64,000 nucleotides of DNA from Pelagicoccus enzymogenes (GTDB taxonomy: Bacteria > Verrucomicrobiota > Verrucomicrobiia > Opitutales > Opitutaceae). Shown one piece after another: positions 17,146 through 26,855 of the stretch (the first letter of the stretch is position 1; each line of letters opens with the position of its first letter). Location of the stretch: NCBI RefSeq assembly GCF_014803405.1, contig NZ_JACYFG010000040.1:124001-188000 (forward strand), in the 5' to 3' direction. Both the position numbers and the translations under genes were made by a program. A model generated the notes under the pieces. That model made no database searches. It worked only from the letters and a program-made list of their open reading frames with translations, and had not been told where the DNA came from.

Positions 17146-18378
17146 CTAGACTGGTAGGATAACTGGGCTCAAGCCCATGCCTGCCAACTGCTCGCTTACC
17201 TCCTTTTCGTAAACGGGGTTCATTAGTATAACGCAGTCGGGCTTTTCCACTCGAAGCGTTTCGGGGTCCCGCACTTCATGGCCCGTACCTGGTATGAACT
17301 TTCCATGCTTGTGCGGATTGATATCTACCACGAAGTCGATCTGGTCCTTCAGACCCAAGGTGGTTAGGAAGGAAACCGCTTTCGATCCACCTCCCCATAC
17401 CACGGTCCGCTTGCCTTCAGCCTTGAAGGCGTCGACTTTTGAAATCCAGTCACTCCTTAGTTTTTGGAATTTCTCTTTGAAGCGCTTGACCTCGGCAGTG
17501 ACCGTTGCGAGGTCGTCCTCGCCCTCGATAAGCGGAGACGGCTGCCCCCCGTCAGGATATCCTGCGATGGTGATATACTGTTTATCATACTCGAGATCCA
17601 GCTCCACCGGTCGGAAACCGTGCCGGCGAAACAAGCGGGCTAGAGACCCAGTGGTAAAGTACGAGCAGTGCTCGTAGTAGATGTCCCAAAAGGCGGCCTC
17701 CTTGAGGACACGATAGACGTCCGGCAACTCAAAGAGCAAAACGGTCTCAGTCTGCTCTCCGATATTTTGACTCACCATACGCATGAAAGCGCTGGTTGGC
17801 GAAATATGCTCGAGAGTGTGACGACAGCAGACCGCGTCGGCTTTGAGCTCAGTATAACGTTCGTCGTAAAGATCCTGAATGAACTCGAGCTTGTCGGCTG
17901 CCGGCGTATCGAGACGCTCAGGTATGTAAGCGGGATCGATGCCGATCCCCTTGGCCATTCCGCTCTCCACCATCATTGCGAGGAACTCCCCCTTGCCACA
18001 GCCAATCTCGAGAGCCGTCTTGCCTTTCAAGTCGTACTCCTCGACCCAGCGCTCGGCCAGCGAACGGGCAAATGCGGTGAAGGTCGGAGAGAAGCCCTGC
18101 GACTCTTCGCACGAAGTCGAATACTCGTGGACGGTGGGATCGAATACCATGTTGGATATGAAGCCACAGCTCGAACAAAACCCCAGCTTGAGGTCTCGCT
18201 GCGGGTAGCCGAGGGCATGGTCGCGAGAAGGCATCAGCAAAACCGAGTGCACCGGAATGCTCTTCACCTCATAAAAGGCTTCGAGCGTTCCACTTTCGCA
18301 ATTCGGGCAGTAGGTAACGCCCTTCTCCGTTTTAGGTCCGGACTTGAGAGCGGAAATCGTATCTGTTGAATGGGTCAT
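17146..18378 (-). CDS. Class I SAM methyltransferase, C-methyltransferase type (2), paralogue of the adjacent gene
   Basis: 410 aa from the ATG at 18,378; a TTG two codons upstream is less likely. It has the same three-part layout as the neighbour at 15,945: zinc site CPNC...CSSC, SAM motif ALEIGCGKGEFLAMM, CCRHTLEHISPTSAF, and a C-terminal KRTVVWGGGSKAVSFL...VDINPHKHGKF. The pair share blocks along the full length (YYEHCSYF versus YEHCNYF), so they arose by duplication and one copy was inverted. It starts 14 bases after the stop of the third methyltransferase gene, so the two minus-strand genes are likely co-transcribed. The substrate is unknown; a CDP-linked sugar made through RfbF is the best guess. 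Confidence 0.85.
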   Translation of the reverse strand: MTHSTDTISALKSGPKTEKGVTYCPNCESGTLEAFYEVKSIPVHSVLLMPSRDHALGYPQRDLKLGFCSSCGFISNMVFDPTVHEYSTSCEESQGFSPTFTAFARSLAERWVEEYDLKGKTALEIGCGKGEFLAMMVESGMAKGIGIDPAYIPERLDTPAADKLEFIQDLYDERYTELKADAVCCRHTLEHISPTSAFMRMVSQNIGEQTETVLLFELPDVYRVLKEAAFWDIYYEHCSYFTTGSLARLFRRHGFRPVELDLEYDKQYITIAGYPDGGQPSPLIEGEDDLATVTAEVKRFKEKFQKLRSDWISKVDAFKAEGKRTVVWGGGSKAVSFLTTLGLKDQIDFVVDINPHKHGKFIPGTGHEVRDPETLRVEKPDCVILMNPVYEKEVSEQLAGMGLSPVILPV

Positions 18379-18392
18379 CAGCAAAGGAGGGA

Positions 18393-19673
18393 TTAGACAA
18401 TTCTCACGCTGGGAACCGGAACAATGAACTTGCCACCGCGCTTTCTATATTCCGCCTGCTGCTCGAGAATTTCCTCCGAGAAATTCCACGGCAACAGCAC
18501 CACGTAGTCTGGCTGGTCTTCGAGCAACTTCTCTACCTCGAGGATTTCCACGTGGACGCCTGGCATAAACCAGCCGTGCTTGTGCACGTTTCTATCTACC
18601 ACGTATTCGATCGACTCGGAATTAAGGCCCGCCGCATTCAGCATTATGGTGCCCTTGGCAGCCGCGCCGTAAGCGGCAACCCGCTTACCGTCCGCCCTTA
18701 GCTTCCCAACCAGTTCCGACAACTCCTGGCGGATTACTTGTACCCGCGAAGCGAAGTCCTGATAGTACGGAAGCTTGTCAATGCCTACCTCCTTCTCTTC
18801 AGCGAGCAGCTTCTTCAGATTCTCGGTAGGACGCTCCACCTTTTCGATGTAGTAGCGTACCGATCCGCCATGGGTAGGAAGACGCTTGGCGTCGTTCAAG
18901 TAGAGCCCGTGACGACGCATCAAGTGATCGATAGAAGTGAGCGAAAAGTAGCACAGGTGCTCGTGGTAAATCGTATCGAACTCGCAATGGTCTACCAAGT
19001 CGCGCACGTACGGCGCTTCGATCGCCACCACGCCCGTCGGCTTCAACAACCTCGCAATGCCTTCCACCACGCCATGCGTGTCCGCCACGTGGGCAAGCAC
19101 GTTGTTGCCGATGATGACATCCGCCTGCTTGCCCTCAGCCGTGAGCTTCTCCGCCACTTCCAGCGAGAAAAAGTCGTTGAGCGTCGGTACGCCTATCTTC
19201 TCGGCCGCCTCCGCTTGACGGGGAGCCGGATCAATGCCCAGAACAGGTACGCCCTTCTCGACAAAGTTCTTGAGCAGATAGCCGTCGTTGCTGGCCAGCT
19301 CGACCACGAGGCTCGATCCGTCCAGTCCGCGTTTCTCGATCAGGTCGAGAGCATTCGCTCGGCAATGGTCGAGCCATGACTGCGAGAAGGACGAAAAGTA
19401 CATGTAGTCCGGCCCGAAGAGGAACTTCGGATCGACGGTTTCGAGGATTTGCAGCAGCGCGCAGTCCGGACAGAATCCAACATCGAGCGGGAACTTACGC
19501 TCCTCTTCATCGAGTTGTTCCTTCTTCAAGATTCGATCGGAAGGCGGCATCATGCCGAGGTCGAGGACAGGCTTGAGCCCGACCGTGTCACAGCAACGAC
19601 ACCGGGCTTTAGCGCAGCGTTCATTGAAGACGTCCGTATCGGACTGGGAGATGGTTTCTTGATCCATTTTCAT
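18393..19673 (-). CDS. NDP-hexose C-methyltransferase-like protein (3), EvaC/TylCIII type
   Basis: 426 aa from the ATG at 19,673 (ATG at 19,667 also possible). An upstream TTG at 19,793 would overlap the SDR gene by 59 bases and adds a sequence unlike the family. The zinc-binding region is CRCCDTVGLKPVLDLG...FCPDCALLQ. SAM motif I is VVELASNDGYLLKNF, the form typical of sugar C-methyltransferases, and DTIYHEHLCYFSLTS follows. The C-terminal domain carries KRVAAYGAAAKGTIMLN...VDRNVHKHGWFMPG. Known relatives add a methyl group to carbon 3 of an NDP-4-keto-6-deoxy sugar to give branched-chain sugars. It differs clearly from the other two methyltransferases, so the three are not simple copies. 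Confidence 0.87.
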   Translation of the reverse strand: MKMDQETISQSDTDVFNERCAKARCRCCDTVGLKPVLDLGMMPPSDRILKKEQLDEEERKFPLDVGFCPDCALLQILETVDPKFLFGPDYMYFSSFSQSWLDHCRANALDLIEKRGLDGSSLVVELASNDGYLLKNFVEKGVPVLGIDPAPRQAEAAEKIGVPTLNDFFSLEVAEKLTAEGKQADVIIGNNVLAHVADTHGVVEGIARLLKPTGVVAIEAPYVRDLVDHCEFDTIYHEHLCYFSLTSIDHLMRRHGLYLNDAKRLPTHGGSVRYYIEKVERPTENLKKLLAEEKEVGIDKLPYYQDFASRVQVIRQELSELVGKLRADGKRVAAYGAAAKGTIMLNAAGLNSESIEYVVDRNVHKHGWFMPGVHVEILEVEKLLEDQPDYVVLLPWNFSEEILEQQAEYRKRGGKFIVPVPSVRIV

Positions 19674-19734
19674 CGGAGGTTGCAGTAGAGGAGGTCCGTT
19701 GATCGGTAGTGCTAGATGTATGCCAAACGAGGCC

Positions 19735-20775
19735 CTACTTCGCGCTAACGCTTTCCCTGAAGTACAAGCGAGAATCGATCGCTCCCTTTTCAATCAGCAT
19801 CTTGATATGAGCCAATCGCTGGTAGCGTGGACCTTCGAATTCTTCGAGCGTCACGCCGTGCTTCTTGTAGGCCTCGTAGCACTGCTGAATCCCCTTCTTC
19901 ACGGTCCACTGAGGATTGTAGTGCTTCAATTGGGTTACCGCCTTTTCGAAGCTCACACGATAGTTTCTGGTATCCGCAGAAGCCCCTGAAGCGAAACGAA
20001 GCTCGGAACCGGGAACGCAATCCCTCACCATTTCGGCGATCTCGCGTACCTGATAATTTTCGTCCGGCACGCCGATATTGAATGCTTGGTTGAATACGAC
20101 GTCTCGCTCTTCCTTGAGAACCGCGATGAAAGCCAGAGAGATATCAGCGATATGGACCAATGGACGCCAGGCGCTGCCATCGCTCTTCAAGTGAACTTTT
20201 CCGGTGGTGTAGGCCCAAGCCGTCAAATTGTTCACCACCAAGTCGAAGCGCAACTTGGGCGAGACTCCAAACGCCGTCGCGTTGCGAAGATAGGTCGGAC
20301 AGAAATCCTTGTCCGCCAAAGGCGCGATGTCTCGTTCGGAGTAGACCTTTGACTTGCCGTACGGCGTCACTGGGTTGAACTCCGACTCCTCCGTCAAAAG
20401 ACCGTCTCCCCCCGCGCCGTAGGTGCTGCAAGAGGAAGAGAAAACGAAGCGCTTTACACCCGCCTTTTTCGCCAGTTCAGCCAAGCGGACCGTTGCCTTG
20501 TGGTTGATGTCGTAAGTGAGCTGAGCATCAATGTCACCCAGTGGATCGTTGGACAGTCCCGCCAAGTGCAGGACAGCGTCGAAGCCCTGCAAGTCCTCGA
20601 CAGTCGCATCGCGTACGTCCTTCTGTATGTTGGGAACCTCAGGCGCTTTTTCGCCAAAGGAACTGGCGCGAAACAAATCGCTATCCATTCCTACCACTTC
20701 ATAGCCTTCGGCTTGAAGCATAGGTGTGAGGACAACGCCGATATAGCCAAGGTGGCCGGTAACAAGTACTTTCAT
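19735..20775 (-). CDS. NAD-dependent sugar epimerase/dehydratase (extended SDR)
   Basis: 346 aa. The N-terminal nucleotide-binding loop is [14 protein letters not shown] (G-x-x-G-x-x-G). [10 protein letters not shown] and [10 protein letters not shown] follow, then the catalytic set SSSCSTYG and PYGKSK (Tyr-x-x-x-Lys). [10 protein letters not shown] is the substrate-side motif of NDP-sugar epimerases and dehydratases. It is closer to GalE/epimerase-like SDRs than to RfbG, whose loop reads GHTGFKG. It lies between rfbF (82 bases upstream) and a C-methyltransferase gene (61 bases downstream), so it should act on the CDP-sugar from RfbF. Whether it is an epimerase, a reductase or a 4,6-dehydratase cannot be read from the sequence. 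Confidence 0.88.
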   Translation of the reverse strand: MKVLVTGHLGYIGVVLTPMLQAEGYEVVGMDSDLFRASSFGEKAPEVPNIQKDVRDATVEDLQGFDAVLHLAGLSNDPLGDIDAQLTYDINHKATVRLAELAKKAGVKRFVFSSSCSTYGAGGDGLLTEESEFNPVTPYGKSKVYSERDIAPLADKDFCPTYLRNATAFGVSPKLRFDLVVNNLTAWAYTTGKVHLKSDGSAWRPLVHIADISLAFIAVLKEERDVVFNQAFNIGVPDENYQVREIAEMVRDCVPGSELRFASGASADTRNYRVSFEKAVTQLKHYNPQWTVKKGIQQCYEAYKKHGVTLEEFEGPRYQRLAHIKMLIEKGAIDSRLYFRESVSAK

Positions 20776-20857
20776 TATATTATGTCGTTTGAGTGTTTAG
20801 TTTTTACTGCATGTCGGTGTGTCCCGATGCAGCGGTAGACTTTCTCCAAGTATCCAT

Positions 20858-21643
20858 TCAAGCTTTCTCCCAGGTCGCCCAAGGGGCGTTGCCCTTTTGC
20901 CACAGGCTTTCTAGCAGCTGCTTGTCGCGCAGGGTATCCATGCACTGCCAAAATCCTGGGTGGCGATAGGCCATCAACTGACCTTCTTTGGCCAAACGTT
21001 CCATGGGTTCCTTTTCCCATTGAGTCTGGTCCCCCTCGATGAAATCGAAAATCTCTGGTTCCAGAACGAAGAACGCTCCGTTGATCCATCCTTCCGCCGC
21101 TTGGGGCTTCTCGGAGAACTCGAGAACCTTGTCTCCATCGAACTCCATGTGCCCGAATCGAGCCGTAGGCCTAACTGCAGTCACCGTCGCCAGCTTGCCA
21201 TGGGACTTGTGAAATTCGATCAACTTTTGTAGGTCAACGTTGGATACGCCATCGCCCCAGGTTAGCATAAACCTCTCGTTGCCTATGTGCGGCTGAAGAC
21301 GCTTGATGCGACCGCCAGTCAGCGTTGCAATTCCGGTATCGATCAGATTCACGTTCCAATCCGGGCCTTTGCTTCCACTTTGGGCAACCGTTCCCTCTTT
21401 CAACTGGATGGCTAGATTGCCTTCCAGCGCGCAGTAGTCTACGAAGTACTTTTTGATGTACTCGCCCTTGTAGCCAAGCGCTACGTAGAAGTCATTGAAG
21501 CCACTCGTGGCATAGTGACGCATGATGTGCCAGAGGATGGGTCGCCCCCCGATTTCAACCATTGGCTTGGGTTTAACATACGTCTCTTCCGAAAGCCTAC
21601 TTCCAACTCCTCCTGCGAGGATCGCTACTTTTATCTTTTCCAT
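20858..21643 (-). CDS. rfbF: Glucose-1-phosphate cytidylyltransferase
   Basis: 261 aa, the usual RfbF length. The N-terminus MEKIKVAILAGGVGSRLSEE is the nucleotidyltransferase G-x-G-x-R loop, followed by VKPKPMVEIGGRPILWHIM. GDGVSNVDL carries the metal-binding Asp, and FSEKPQAAEGWINGAFFVLE and PEIFDFI are characteristic of the family. It makes CDP-glucose from CTP and glucose-1-phosphate, the entry step to CDP-linked deoxy- and branched-chain sugars. It begins only 31 bases after the stop of the 6,457-aa giant gene, so the two may share a transcript. The upstream bases are A/T-rich with no clear ribosome site. A separate CDP-glucose 4,6-dehydratase (rfbG) is not in the window. Confidence 0.95.
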   Translation of the reverse strand: MEKIKVAILAGGVGSRLSEETYVKPKPMVEIGGRPILWHIMRHYATSGFNDFYVALGYKGEYIKKYFVDYCALEGNLAIQLKEGTVAQSGSKGPDWNVNLIDTGIATLTGGRIKRLQPHIGNERFMLTWGDGVSNVDLQKLIEFHKSHGKLATVTAVRPTARFGHMEFDGDKVLEFSEKPQAAEGWINGAFFVLEPEIFDFIEGDQTQWEKEPMERLAKEGQLMAYRHPGFWQCMDTLRDKQLLESLWQKGNAPWATWEKA

Positions 21644-21674
21644 AAATCTTTATATTGAGGTCATTACTGCGCGT

Positions 21675-24600
21675 TCAGTCCTCCGGGGAGACGGGACTGT
21701 TCGTATTGAAAACGTGATCAATCTCAGCCGTAAAGGCAGGTGAGTTCGCGCCGGAAGCGTTACCAGCGTAGACACCGAGCTGCTTGACGAGCAGGGAATT
21801 GTATCCACTGCCGAACTCGAACCAGGTATCCCCATCGTTCGAATACTCGTAGACGAAGAAGTCACCCACGCGGCGGGTCCGCAGGAAGTAAGCGTCTTCA
21901 GCCTCGATCCGTTGATTGAATAGAATTTCCGGCTCGCCGTTCTGGAAAGTTGCGCAGAAGACGAAGAGGGATTTTCCGTTTGAATAGATGTCGAATCGGG
22001 TGAAATTTGTGTCGTCTTGCTCGATTAGGATACCTTGGCTTTGGAACTGTCGCGTCGGTGTCGAGAGGAACTTGGCTTCCAGCGAGAAATCGCTGTCCGG
22101 TACCCGCTGCACAACCCGCAGGGATCGGTTGCCGTCAACCCAAAGGTCATGGTCCTTCCCCTCGGAAACCGAGAGCTTCAAGCTGCCTCCACTTTGCTCG
22201 ATGGTGCCGTCACCGACCGCGTCGACGGGCTTCCAGTAAGAGCGATCCAGTGTATCGCCCACAAAATCGTCCGATATGAATTCAGCGACGGGCGGCTCCA
22301 CGACAATCGAGGTAATGTCCGATCCAATAACCTCATCCGAGTCGAAAACGGAGGCAAAGATGTAGTGCTCGCCTGCCAGCAGCGTATCGAAATTCACGAT
22401 ACCACCTGTCGGAGCCAGAGGCCCGTCAAGACTCGAGATCCACGAGATTTCCGAGGTTAAGTCTCCATCTTCAACGTCCGTCGCAACTGCTTTGAATTGG
22501 ATCGAATCGCCGAGATTGAATATCGAGCGCTGCAGCGGAGAGGTGATCAAGACCAGAGGCGCCTTGTTACCGATAACGGTCAGAATGATGGAACTGCTTC
22601 CGGCTTGGAAGCCGGAATCTACCGCTGTCGCAGTGATCAAGTGAGTACCTGACGACAAGTTCGAGACCGACAAATCTCCACCGAATACGCCGAGCACTCC
22701 ATCTACATTGGAACTCCAAATGACCGAGTCCGTGAGGTCGCCATCTTCTTCGTCGCTGGCGATTGCCGTGAAGCGGATGACTCCCTCTTCTGGGAAGCTC
22801 GCCTCGTTGGCGGGACTCGTGATGACTACAACAGGTTCTTGGTTCGGATCCACTACGATCGAGACATAAGCCTTGCCGGTGAGTCCACCCGAGTCCGTCA
22901 CTCGAGCCTCGAGGACATGGGTCCCGACCGACAAGGTCGATACCGAAACCGTCGATCCGGATCCGGAAATTGGACCGTCGATATCAGACCACCACTTGAC
23001 CGAGCTGTTTAGGTTACCGTCATTTAAGTCGGTCGCGGTGGCGGAGAGCGTTATCGTGTCTCCTTCGATGAATACAGCCCCTTCAGCAGGACCAGAGATC
23101 GTAACCTCAGGCAGAGCATTTACAGTAATCGCAATACTCTGCTTGCCTTCAACGCCGCTGGTGTCGTTAGCGACCGCCTCGATGATGTGATCTCCCGGGG
23201 TAAGAGCGCTGGTGGATACAGTGCCTCCCGTTCCTTCAAGCGGGCCATCCACGTTGGAAGTCCAAGCCAACGTGTGGCTGACGTCGCCGTCTTCCGCATC
23301 TATCGCGGTTGCAGTGAGGGTCAGCAGTTCACCCAGCGGCACGTTGGCGCCGGCTGCCGGCTGTTGGATCGTCACGGTCGGGGCGGCGTTCACGCCTCCT
23401 TCGTCTTGGTCGAGAATTGGCGAGGCGGTATTGAACACGTAGTCGATCGCTGCGGTAAAGGCTGGCGAACTGGACCCTGTCGAGTTTCCGGCGTAAACGC
23501 CCACGTTGTTCACTACCATTCGGCGAATCACCGTTCTCGCCTCGACCCAGGCCTCGCCATCGAAGGAGTAGCTCAAAGTGAATACGCCCGCATCTCTTTC
23601 GACCCTCATGTAGATGGCGTCAGAGGTCGCAACGATCGGGCGATTGAGCAAAATTCGCGGATCGAGATCGTAGAAGTTTGCCACAAAGATGTAGAGCAAG
23701 CTGCCATTGGAGTAGAAGTCGAAACGGATGAAGTTCTCGTCATCCTGCTCTATGAGGATGCCTTGGTTCTGGAATTGCTCCGTGGGGCGAGAACCGAACT
23801 TCGCTTCAATTCCGAAGTCCTCGTCGACGATACGCTGCACCATCCGAGCGCCCCGGTTTCCATCCGACCACAAGTCGTGATCCGTACCTCCCGGTATCGA
23901 TATAGTCAATACACCGTCGCGCACCCTGTAGGAACTGTCGCCCACGGGATCAACAAAAGACCAAAGCGTCTTATCCACATCCTCTCCCGCAAAGTCGTCC
24001 GATTCGATTGGACCAGCTGGCGTCAGGACAACGAGCTCGATCGAAGTGGAGCCCTCGAGACCGTGGGAATCTGTCGCCGAGGCCGTGATAATGTGGTTGC
24101 CGGGAGAGAGCGCATCGGTCGAGAAGCCCGCGCCCACAGTACCGATCTGGCCGTCGATGCTGGAAATCCAGACGATCTGATCGTTGAGAACACCGTCTTC
24201 CACGTCGCTAGCGGTACCGGTGAAGTTTATGGTATCGCCAAGGGTATAAATCGACCGGTTCGTCGGAACGCCAATGACCACCTCCGGCTGATTGTTCTGC
24301 TTCACCTCGACCGTGACGGTCGCGCTTCCTGCCAGGAATCCTGAATCTACCACTCGAGCCGTTAGGAGGTGTACCCCAACTGAAAGCGTAGAGGTGGTAA
24401 CCGACGCGCCGCTTTCCGGCAGAGCGCCGTCAATGCTCGATTCCCAGGTCACCTCGGAGCTCAAATCGCCATCTTCCGTGTCCAAGGCGCTTGCTGTGAG
24501 CGTGATCGGATCGCTCTCGATGAAGGCCTCAGCATCGTTCGGGCTTAAGACGCTTACCACGGGAGCATTACTCGCGACTCGGTTCGTCAGCGAGACCGTG

Positions 24601-26855
24601 TCCTCGCCCACCGCTCCGTTGGAGTCGGCAACTGCGGCGCGAATCAAATGTACACCGGCCGATAGCGAGCTGACATCGACGGTCGCGCCGGTCGCGAATA
24701 CCCCGTCAATATCCGAACTCCACTCGATGCTGGCCGACAAGTCACCATCCAATGAATCGGAAGCTTCCGCCGAGAGCGAAATTGTCTCGCCAGTGAAGTA
24801 CAGCGAACCTTCGGCAGGTTGAGCAATCGCAACCACCGGCGAGTCATTGGGAATCACCTCGATTGCGACCGAGCGCGTGCCTGTAGTGAAGTCCAAGTCA
24901 GTCGCCGAGGCCGTGAGCACGTGGATGCCGGGCGACAAGTCGCTAACCGAAACGACTCCTCCATTGCCCTGTATCGCCCCGTCGATGTCAGAGCTCCATC
25001 CGAGAAGCCCGGTCAGGTTTCCGTTCTCGGCATCCTGAGCGGTGGCTCTAAGCGTAACCGTCTCGCCCTGTTTGAAAGAAGCGCCGTGAGCCGGCTCGGC
25101 GATGGTAACGGTTGGGGTCGCATTCGGGCCCCCTTCGTCTTCCGGCACGATCGGGAACTCTGTATTGAACACGTAGTCCGCGCTCATCGTGAACGCTGGA
25201 GAGTTTCGACCGGAGGCATTCCCGGCGTAGATACCAATGTTTTCGACATCCAGACGCTGCTTGAAGGAGATGCCTTGAATCCAGTTAAACCCATCAAACG
25301 AGTATTCAAGTGTGAATACATCCCTTTCACGGCTCACCCGCATGAAGTACGCCGTCGATTCCCCAATTCTCGTATTGAAGAGGATGTCCGGAATGCCATT
25401 CGAGAAGAACGCTCCGAATATAAACACTCCCTTGCCGTTCGAGTAGATGTCATAGCGGATGAAGTTACCGCTGTCCTGCTCAACCAAGATCCCCTGGCTT
25501 TGGAACTTCTCGCTCGGCGTCGTTCCAAACTTGGTATAGAAGCTGAAATCGGTGTTGTCGATGCGCTGCAACATGCGAGCCGAACGGTTGCCTCCGATCC
25601 ACACGTCGTGATCGCTGCCGCCGGGAAGAGAGATGATGAGCTCTCCACCTTCGAGAGAGTAGCTACTGTCGCCTTGAGGGTCCACAAAGGTCCACTGCGT
25701 CGTATCCAGCTCTGGTCCCACGAAATCGTCCGATCCCACGGGTCCGGCTGGCGTGTTCACCACGACCTTGATCTCGGTGGAGCCTTCGAGGCCCTTGGAG
25801 TCTACAGTCTTGGCGACGATGGTGTGCTTACCCGGCGACAGCATGTCGGTGGAGAAGGTCGGGCCCGTATAAGGGAGATCGCCATCGATGCTGGAGCTCC
25901 AAAGGATGTCGGACGTCAGGTCGCCGTCTTCCGCGTCGAAGGAGGAAGCTCGGAATGAGACCGTGTCTCCGAGAGTGTAATTGGCGTTCGTCTCCGGCTT
26001 GGAAATTGATACGAGCGGCGAGGCGTTTTTGACAATCGTGACACTGACCTTGGTAGACCGGGTCAATAATCCCGAATCCGTAGAGAACGCTTCAATCTCG
26101 TGAGTGCCCACCGAAAGGTCCGTCAGGACGAAGGAGCGACCGCTTCCAATCTCTCCGTCGATGCTGGAGCGCCATGTCAATTGCTCGCTCAGATCGCCAT
26201 CTTCCCTGTCAGTCGAACGTCCGAGCAACTCCACAGGATCTCCCTCTGGGTGCGCCGAGTTGTGCACAGGAGTTTGTATGACCACCTGCGGCGGGTCGTT
26301 TGGATTCACCAAAACCTCAAGCGTCAGGGTGGTCGACCGCTGCAGGCCACCGCGATCGGTAGCCGTCGCAGTGAGCACATGAGTTCCGATGCTGAGACTT
26401 GAGGTCGTAACCGCGCCTCCTTGTCCCGCTATGGATCCGTCAATGCTGGAGCTCCACACGATCGAGTCGGTGATGACGCCGTCGTAAGGATCTTCCGCAG
26501 TGGCTCGCAAGGTCACCGGCACGCCCTCGAATAGCTGGCTGCCCGCGCTTGGCGAGAGGATTGAAACGGATGGTTCTGTGTTGGGAGTCACCGTCAACAC
26601 CATGGAAGCGACCGCCGGCGACGAATCCGAGTCCACTATTGAAGCGGTGATGACATGCTCTCCCAGCGAGAGTCCCGCTTCCACGTTGCCGCCCACGACG
26701 TTGAGAGGACCATCGATGCTCGAGCTCCATTTGATCGAAGAGGAAATATCTCCATCATCCGCGTCGATCGCGGTAGCGGTAAACGAAATGGGCACGTTTT
26801 CGACATACTCGCCATCCGGATCTGGTCCGCTGATTTCGATCGTTGGCGGATCGTT
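21675..26855 (-). repeat. Three tandem 1.73-kb super-units (4 Ig-like + 1 concanavalin-like module)
   Basis: Unit borders lie near 26,855, 25,125 and 23,395, with the last unit ending at the stop codon. The landmark encoding E-Q-D-x-x-N-F recurs near 25,471, 23,740 and 22,012, giving spacings of about 1,731 and 1,728 bases (about 576 codons). Each unit has four Ig-like modules with the E-D-G-D...W-S-S-x-I-D-G...L-S-x-G-x-H pattern. One concanavalin-like (DUF1349-type) module follows, with DHDxWxxGNR and QSQGILxEQD. Confidence 0.85.
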
